Below the pieces are notes generated by a model. That model was given only the letters and a program-made list of their open reading frames with translations. It was not told the DNA's origin and ran no database searches. DNA of 9,377 nucleotides from Candidatus Njordarchaeota archaeon (GTDB taxonomy: Archaea > Asgardarchaeota > Njordarchaeia > Njordarchaeales > Njordarchaeaceae), in the NCBI GenBank assembly GCA_029856615.1, contig JAHKLF010000046.1:1-9377 (forward strand), read 5' to 3'. Of this stretch, positions 6,376 to 9,377 are shown one piece after another. Positions within the stretch are counted from its first letter, which is position 1, and every line of letters begins with the position of its first letter. Made by a program: the position numbers and the translations under genes.

Positions 6376-6737
6376 AAGTCTTCTTTATCTAAAAACTCCT
6401 CTGTTATTTGGTTCCACGTCCTTCGACTTATTGCTTTTTTTCTTAACGCATTGATCGTGCCGCTTACTAAGAGATCATTAAGCATGATTTTTTTCTCATC
6501 TATTTTTCTTAAGAATAAAAAGAGTGTTCTCATTAGATCTAGACCATCAAGATTTATTCTCATTATTCCGACTCCTTTCTCTTCATCGAATTCTATGATT
6601 TTAAACCGTATTTTTGCTGCCCCAAACGTGCCAAATAATTCATAAGCTTTTCTCCGAATGGCGATTAAAAGCTCCTGAAGAGTAACTTTATCGCCTATTA
6701 CTTCAAACAATATCCATCTATGTTTCTCTCGTATCAA
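6372..6737 (-). CDS. rnp2: Ribonuclease P protein component Pop5 (RNP2)
   Basis: A 121-aa protein subunit of archaeal RNase P, which trims 5' leaders from tRNA precursors; Pop5 works as a pair with Rpp30 on the catalytic domain of the RNA. Family features (COG1369): an N-terminal basic strand HRWILFEVI (6-14), a helix with ELLIAIRRKAYELFGTFGAA (22-41), a strand KIRFKIIEF (42-50), the MRINLDG strand (59-65), and the diagnostic SGTINALRKKAI (92-103). The usual length for the family is about 100-140 aa. The start is TTG 6737, six bases downstream of GGTGG on the minus strand; its last two bases and the next A form the TGA stop of the upstream TPR-like gene, so translation is tightly coupled. No Rpp30 or exosome genes are adjacent, unlike the superoperon common in archaea. 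Confidence 0.9.
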   Translation of the reverse strand: MIREKHRWILFEVIGDKVTLQELLIAIRRKAYELFGTFGAAKIRFKIIEFDEEKGVGIMRINLDGLDLMRTLFLFLRKIDEKKIMLNDLLVSGTINALRKKAISRRTWNQITEEFLDKEDF

Positions 6738-7345
6738 GAAAAACCACCATACTTAAGGAACATAGTTAATTTTAGTAAATCCCATAAATTACCATAATAT
6801 CTCTTTAATGTTTTCTCATTAGATTCTAATAGAGTATATGCGCGAGAAAATTTGCTTAGTAATATGTTTTTCGCAATTTCCAATATTAAGAATTCTGGAT
6901 ATTTTTTCTCCTTTTCGCAATTATTCAAGTTACTCCATTGATATAATAGATTTTCTATATCCTCGAAAACTTCCATGGCATCCGTTTTTAACATAACCTT
7001 CAATAAGAGAAATATGGGATCCAGTCTGAATGATCCTTTGAATCCGTGTTTCCTAAGTTCTGAAAATTCATTCAATGTTGATAGAGCTTTCTCATTTTCA
7101 TCTGCTAATATATAATACGCCGTAATAATAAGGCATTCGCGCAATATTCTAGTTTTATTCTTACTACGCCATTTCTTTTCTTCAAGGTCTCTGTATAAAG
7201 ATTCGGCTGCTTCCAAGAATGCTTTTTTAGCATCCTCAAAATTCCCAGCGCTTAGATATTCAATGCCAACTTTGAAGAAGTGCTCTGAAGCTTTCCTTAG
7301 ACGCCCTTTTAAGTACTCTCTAATTGCCAGCGAATAAAGATTCAA
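6734..7345 (-). CDS. TPR-like helical protein of unknown function, coupled to pop5
   Basis: I do not recognise a named family. The 203 residues are predicted all-helical, with no membrane segment or signal peptide. Residues about 21-51 (HFFKVGIEYLSAGNFEDAKKA and on through FLEAAESLY) fit the tetratricopeptide pattern, with small and aromatic residues at canonical positions. Residues 71-96 (CLIITAYYILADENEKALSTLNEF) resemble a second, divergent unit, and 150-185 may be a third. The overall look recalls TPR/alpha-SNAP-like solenoids, which usually bind other proteins. The start is TTG 7345, five bases after AGGTGT. The gene overlaps pop5 by four bases, so a role linked to RNase P or tRNA processing is a reasonable guess from context only. 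A TATA element at 7398-7405 probably drives the pair. Confidence 0.75.
   Translation of the reverse strand: MNLYSLAIREYLKGRLRKASEHFFKVGIEYLSAGNFEDAKKAFLEAAESLYRDLEEKKWRSKNKTRILRECLIITAYYILADENEKALSTLNEFSELRKHGFKGSFRLDPIFLLLKVMLKTDAMEVFEDIENLLYQWSNLNNCEKEKKYPEFLILEIAKNILLSKFSRAYTLLESNEKTLKRYYGNLWDLLKLTMFLKYGGFS
6744..6748 (-). promoter_or_regulatory. Shine-Dalgarno GGTGG supporting the TTG start of pop5
   Basis: On the minus strand GGTGG lies six bases before TTG 6737, inside the end of the upstream gene. It supports a non-ATG start that matches the family N-terminus. Confidence 0.65.
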
Positions 7346-7350
7346 AAGTT

Positions 7351-7356
7351 ACACCT
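7351..7356 (-). promoter_or_regulatory. Shine-Dalgarno AGGTGT supporting a TTG start
   Basis: On the minus strand AGGTGT lies five bases before TTG 7345. No ATG or GTG nearby would serve better for the TPR-like gene. Confidence 0.6.
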
Positions 7357-7397
7357 AATAATTCAATTCAAATTAAAAGATATTAAGCTATGGATGG

Positions 7398-7405
7398 TAT
7401 ATAAG
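7398..7405 (-). promoter_or_regulatory. TATA box for the TPR-like/pop5 operon
   Basis: CTTATATA on the minus strand; a start about 25 bp downstream (near 7375) gives a leader of about 30 nt that includes the AGGTGT site. Confidence 0.55.
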
Positions 7406-7453
7406 GAGAGTAGGTAGAAAAACGGATGATATTTTCTGCTATACGAGCTAAAT

Positions 7454-7476
7454 AAAAAATAATAATGAGAAAAAAA
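7454..7476 (-). terminator. Oligo-T terminator after the winged-helix gene
   Basis: Read on the minus strand, a run of seven T (7476-7470) and then six T (7459-7454) follow about 20-40 bases after the TAG stop. This is the oligo-T form typical of archaeal termination. It separates the regulator from the TPR-like/pop5 operon. Confidence 0.5.
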
Positions 7477-7496
7477 TTGAGTGTAATTAAATCTTC

Positions 7497-7811
7497 CTAA
7501 ATTTGACCACCTAGTAATGCTTGAGCTAAAGCATCCGCTAGCATCTTACCTTTATCAGTCAATCTAAATCTCTTCTCTACCCATCCTCGTGCTCTCTCAA
7601 TTTTCTCCATTTCAACTAGTCCGTACTTACGTAAGGCTTCAAGTTTTCTCGTAGTTGTAGCGGGCTGCATTTCAGCATACTTAGAAGCGGCTCTATTTAT
7701 ATCTCCTATGTTTCCTTCTCCTCTTTCTTTAAGAGCGAGAAGGACGGCCAGCGTGTAGGGATCAAATATTGATATTCCTTTATACGGCTCTTTAACTCTA
7801 TAAATCCTCAT
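7497..7811 (-). CDS. Winged helix-turn-helix DNA-binding protein
   Basis: A 104-aa single-domain regulator. Residues 16-30 (FDPYTLAVLLALKER) form the first helix of a winged helix. Residues 35-47 are the second helix, and QPATTTRKLEALRKYGLVEM (49-68) contains the recognition helix and the start of the wing. ARGWVEKRFRLTDKG (74-88) is the wing hairpin with the characteristic LTDKG end. The last residues form a helix (MLADALAQALL) that could dimerise. It resembles archaeal ArsR/MarR/PadR-like one-domain proteins, but no ligand-binding part is visible and the regulated genes are unknown. ATG 7811 is preceded by AGGTGA at six bases. A TATA box at 7860-7870 lies upstream, one arm of a perfect inverted repeat that could also serve as its own operator. 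Confidence 0.8.
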   Translation of the reverse strand: MRIYRVKEPYKGISIFDPYTLAVLLALKERGEGNIGDINRAASKYAEMQPATTTRKLEALRKYGLVEMEKIERARGWVEKRFRLTDKGKMLADALAQALLGGQI

Positions 7812-7859
7812 ATATGTTCACCTTTAAAACTCTTTTCAATATTATTAGATATTTACAAG

Positions 7860-7902
7860 ACTTATAAATATTATCTTTTATCGCGTTGTGTTATTTATAA
7901 GT
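7860..7902. promoter_or_regulatory. Divergent promoter with identical outward TATA elements (perfect inverted repeat)
   Basis: ACTTATAAATA (7860-7870) and TATTTATAAGT (7892-7902) are perfect 11-base reverse complements separated by 21 bases. Each arm read outward is TATTTATAAGT, a good archaeal TATA box. The left one drives the winged-helix gene, with a start near 7838 and a leader of about 27 nt holding AGGTGA. The right one would drive rightward transcription from about 7922, where no clear protein gene follows. The symmetry also fits binding of a dimeric regulator. Confidence 0.55.
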
Positions 7903-8329
7903 TTTTCAAATTATTCCTATTATCAAGTCAATATATTAGTTTTGATTTAGACTTTTTCTCTAATGAATTTTGGTTAAAATGCTGTCATAAAAAATTAATA
8001 TTCCTTATGGCATTTTATCTTTTTCATTAAATGTATGTTTAAAAAGCGAATTTTTTAATGCATTTCTTTACTTATAGTTAAAGAATTTTGAATTGTTAAT
8101 CCGAGAGTTTTCCATAATGCGCGAGTGATATGTGCATAGAGGTATGCTTCTCCTAGAGTATTCCATCACGTTTAATTACATAAGAGATATGGATAAAGCT
8201 CTAAGAATTTAGTGCTCAAAAATTAATGGCATCTGATGCGTAATTATGGTAGGTTAATACATGGGATGAAATTAATGATAATGAGCTAGACCAAATCCTA
8301 GATATTTCTAAAAATGTAGGAAGTCTGAG
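7903..8329. other. Gene-poor region with possible promoter and small stem-loops
   Basis: About 430 bases with no convincing protein gene on either strand and frequent stops. It holds the rightward TATA arm at its left edge, a second TATA-like GTTTAAAAAG near 8037-8046, and a cluster of short stems at 8125-8169 (GTGAT/ATCAC enclosing GCATA-GAGG-TATGC and CTC-CTA-GAG). Towards the right edge, frame 8253-8350 is open without a usable start codon and reads as helical, acidic protein up to the next gene's start in another frame. It may hold a small RNA or the decayed 5' part of the next gene; neither is proven. Confidence 0.4.
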
Positions 8330-8863
8330 TTGTTCGATGAGGCAGTGCATGAGATAAAAAGATTGATAATGATAAAAACCACAGTGCTAGGAGATATAAA
8401 TCGCTGGAATAGAATGTTAGGGAAGCTTAAAGGCTTAATCAACATTCGGAGCGGTGTTGATTTCTTAAACTCGATTGGTTTTGGTTACATGGAGTTATAT
8501 TTTAATAATATTAGAGTTAAATCGGATAACTTTAACGTTGTTCTGTGCACCTACTTACTTTTATCAAATAAAGTTTCTAATGACCTTGTGTGTTATCATA
8601 TGGCACGATCTCCTATAACCATAATTATCGAAAATGATGCATCAATAATGCAGAATAAGGTCATTGAATATACTGCATCAATGGGGAGCTTTATTAAGGG
8701 AGATAGAAACATTTGTGTTATTGTGATTTCAAGGAAAGAGGCATTTGTGATGATTGATGGAGGAGTTCTAAGAGAGGTTATAAGTAATGAAAATGATTTT
8801 CTCCGATTATTAAAGAAGTTAATAATTCATATTGTGAAGAGTAAGTTTAAGGAAGTTGAGTGA
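8330..8863 (+). CDS. Hypothetical protein, unrecognised, start uncertain
   Basis: I do not recognise this 177-aa protein. It has no membrane segments, signal peptide or Cys motif. The N-terminal 40 residues are helical and basic. Residues about 94-150 look like an alternating beta/alpha core: strand PITIIIEND, helix QNKVIEYTASMGSFIK, strand NICVIVISR, strand EAFVMIDGG. It ends in a basic helix, LRLLKKLIIHIVKSKF. The start is doubtful: TTG 8330 has only a weak upstream GGAAG, and a stop lies in frame at 8309. A different frame is open just upstream (8253-8350) and reads as plausible helical protein, so a frameshift or sequencing error may have cut off a longer N-terminus. Codon use is like the neighbours. 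It lies between the regulator region and the GTPase, on the same strand as the latter. Confidence 0.6.
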   Translation: MFDEAVHEIKRLIMIKTTVLGDINRWNRMLGKLKGLINIRSGVDFLNSIGFGYMELYFNNIRVKSDNFNVVLCTYLLLSNKVSNDLVCYHMARSPITIIIENDASIMQNKVIEYTASMGSFIKGDRNICVIVISRKEAFVMIDGGVLREVISNENDFLRLLKKLIIHIVKSKFKEVE

Positions 8864-8927
8864 TATTTTTGTTCATGGGAAAAATAAGAGTGTGTTCATT
8901 GAGAATTGACCACAGATCTAATGATAC

Positions 8928-8942
8928 TACTATATATATTTT
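8928..8942 (+). promoter_or_regulatory. TATA box before the GTPase
   Basis: A strong alternating tract, TACTATATATATTTT-like, ends seven bases before GTG 8949. A start about 25 bp downstream of its centre would fall near 8960, which fits leaderless translation at TTG 8958 better than at GTG 8949. Confidence 0.45.
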
Positions 8943-8948
8943 TCCAGA

Positions 8949-9377
8949 GTGAAGAATTTGTCTAAGGATTTTAAGCCTCTGACCAGAGGAGCATGGAAAA
9001 AATTTTGGAGAGCGGTAAAAGATGCGGATATCATCTTAGAAGTTCTAGATCCCCGTGATCCCCCGGCATCTAGAATGCCGGCGGTTGAGTGTAGACTAGT
9101 AGAAATGGGACAGTAAGTTATTCTAGTTATTAATAAAGCTGATCTTGTACCCAGACATGTTCTAGAAAAGTGGAAAAAAATTTTCGAAAAAGAGTTTCCT
9201 ACGATCTTTGTGAGTGCGCGACACAGATTAGGAACGGGAAAACTTCGTAAGCTCATCCTTAAACATGCTCCTAAAGACGCCGAGGAGATCCGGGTAGCTG
9301 TAGTAGGTTATCCAAATGTAGGTAAATCGGCCTTAATTAATGTTCTAAGAGGCTCTCATAGCGCTCCGACCGGAGCA
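8949..9377 (+). pseudogene. Circularly permuted GTPase (YlqF/RbgA-Nog2-like), interrupted by in-frame TAA and cut by the window end
   Basis: Encodes the start of a circularly permuted ribosome-assembly-type GTPase (COG1161). Motif order is G4, G5, then G1. The N-terminal part reads FKPLTRGAWKKFWRAV, ADIILEVLDPRDPPASRMPA and a short helix to EMGQ. A TAA at 9114-9116 stands where the family usually has Lys before VILVINKADLVP (G4). The frame then continues open for 87 codons through FVSAR (G5) and VAVVGYPNVGKSALIN (G1), up to the last base of the window. No ATG, GTG or TTG lies soon after the stop, so the two parts are not obviously separate genes. One A-to-T change in a Lys codon explains the stop. 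It may be a recent pseudogene, a sequence error, or recoding. The start is GTG 8949 or TTG 8958. Confidence 0.8.
9063..9081. repeat. Perfect GC-rich 7-bp inverted repeat inside the GTPase frame
   Basis: CCGGCAT (9063-9069) and ATGCCGG (9075-9081) flank a 5-base loop within the codons for DPPASRMPA, 32 bases before the in-frame TAA. It is probably a by-product of coding sequence, but strong enough to form an RNA hairpin. Confidence 0.5.

Noticed and set aside
6272..6454. Plus-strand 60-codon frame across the tRNA
   Set aside because: It translates the tRNA itself and the antisense of pop5, so it is not a protein gene.
7903..8329. CRISPR, transposon ends or long repeats in the gene-poor region
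   Set aside because: No repeated units with regular spacing, no terminal inverted repeats of useful length and no transposase remnants were seen.
9063..9081. Hairpin before the TAA as evidence of programmed recoding or a SECIS-like element
   Set aside because: Short, lies within conserved codons, upstream of the stop, and TAA is not a known selenocysteine or pyrrolysine codon.
8930..9256. Minus-strand open frame opposite the GTPase
   Set aside because: The plus strand shows clear GTPase motifs despite the TAA; the antisense product has no recognisable features.

Overview
The window is AT-rich chromosomal DNA from an archaeon. Nearly every recognisable protein belongs to an archaeal or archaeal/eukaryotic family: archaeal-type S-adenosylmethionine synthetase, archaeal phosphopantetheine adenylyltransferase plus GTP-dependent dephospho-CoA kinase, NadM, RNA polymerase subunit Rpo3, KEOPS kinase Bud32, and RNase P protein Pop5. 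Promoters look like archaeal TATA boxes about 25 bp before the inferred transcription starts. Several genes have GGTG or AGGTGA ribosome-binding sites, and TTG starts are common. The Rpo3 ferredoxin-like domain and the EMAP-type RNA-binding protein suggest the TACK/Thermoproteota side of the tree. The very GC-rich tRNA stems in an AT-rich genome suggest a thermophile. I cannot place it more precisely.

Left part (1-5411, all plus strand). This holds a 5'-truncated SAM synthetase, then a fused CoA-biosynthesis enzyme carrying the last two steps of the pathway in one chain. Next come an EMAP/tRNA-binding-domain protein and a membrane CTP-dependent polyprenol (dolichol-type) kinase. NadM (NAD synthesis) and Rpo3 (RNA polymerase subunit with a ferredoxin-like insert) follow closely. 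SAM, CoA and NAD synthesis therefore sit within about 4.5 kb, beside a core RNA polymerase subunit.

Middle part (5398-7811). Bud32 is on the minus strand and converges on Rpo3 with a 14-bp overlap. A 180-bp divergent spacer with a long imperfect hairpin separates it from a plus-strand type II tRNA with a Ser GCU anticodon and an unexpected discriminator A. A minus-strand pair follows: an unassigned TPR-like protein overlapping Pop5 of RNase P. Upstream of these, also on the minus strand, is a winged-helix regulator. Many of these genes concern tRNA: Bud32 (t6A synthesis), the tRNA itself, RNase P, and the EMAP protein further left.

Right part (7812-9377). A 518-bp region without a clear gene begins with two identical outward-facing TATA elements forming a perfect 11-bp inverted repeat. 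Then comes an unrecognised 177-aa protein with a possible 5' frameshift. The last feature is the start of a circularly permuted ribosome-biogenesis-type GTPase whose frame is broken by one TAA codon just before its NKAD motif.

I see no CRISPR array, insertion sequence or phage genes. The most notable points are the PPAT-dephospho-CoA kinase fusion, the Asp-for-Cys replacement in the Rpo3 cluster motif, the Ser tRNA with A73, the TPR protein coupled to Pop5, and the interrupted GTPase.
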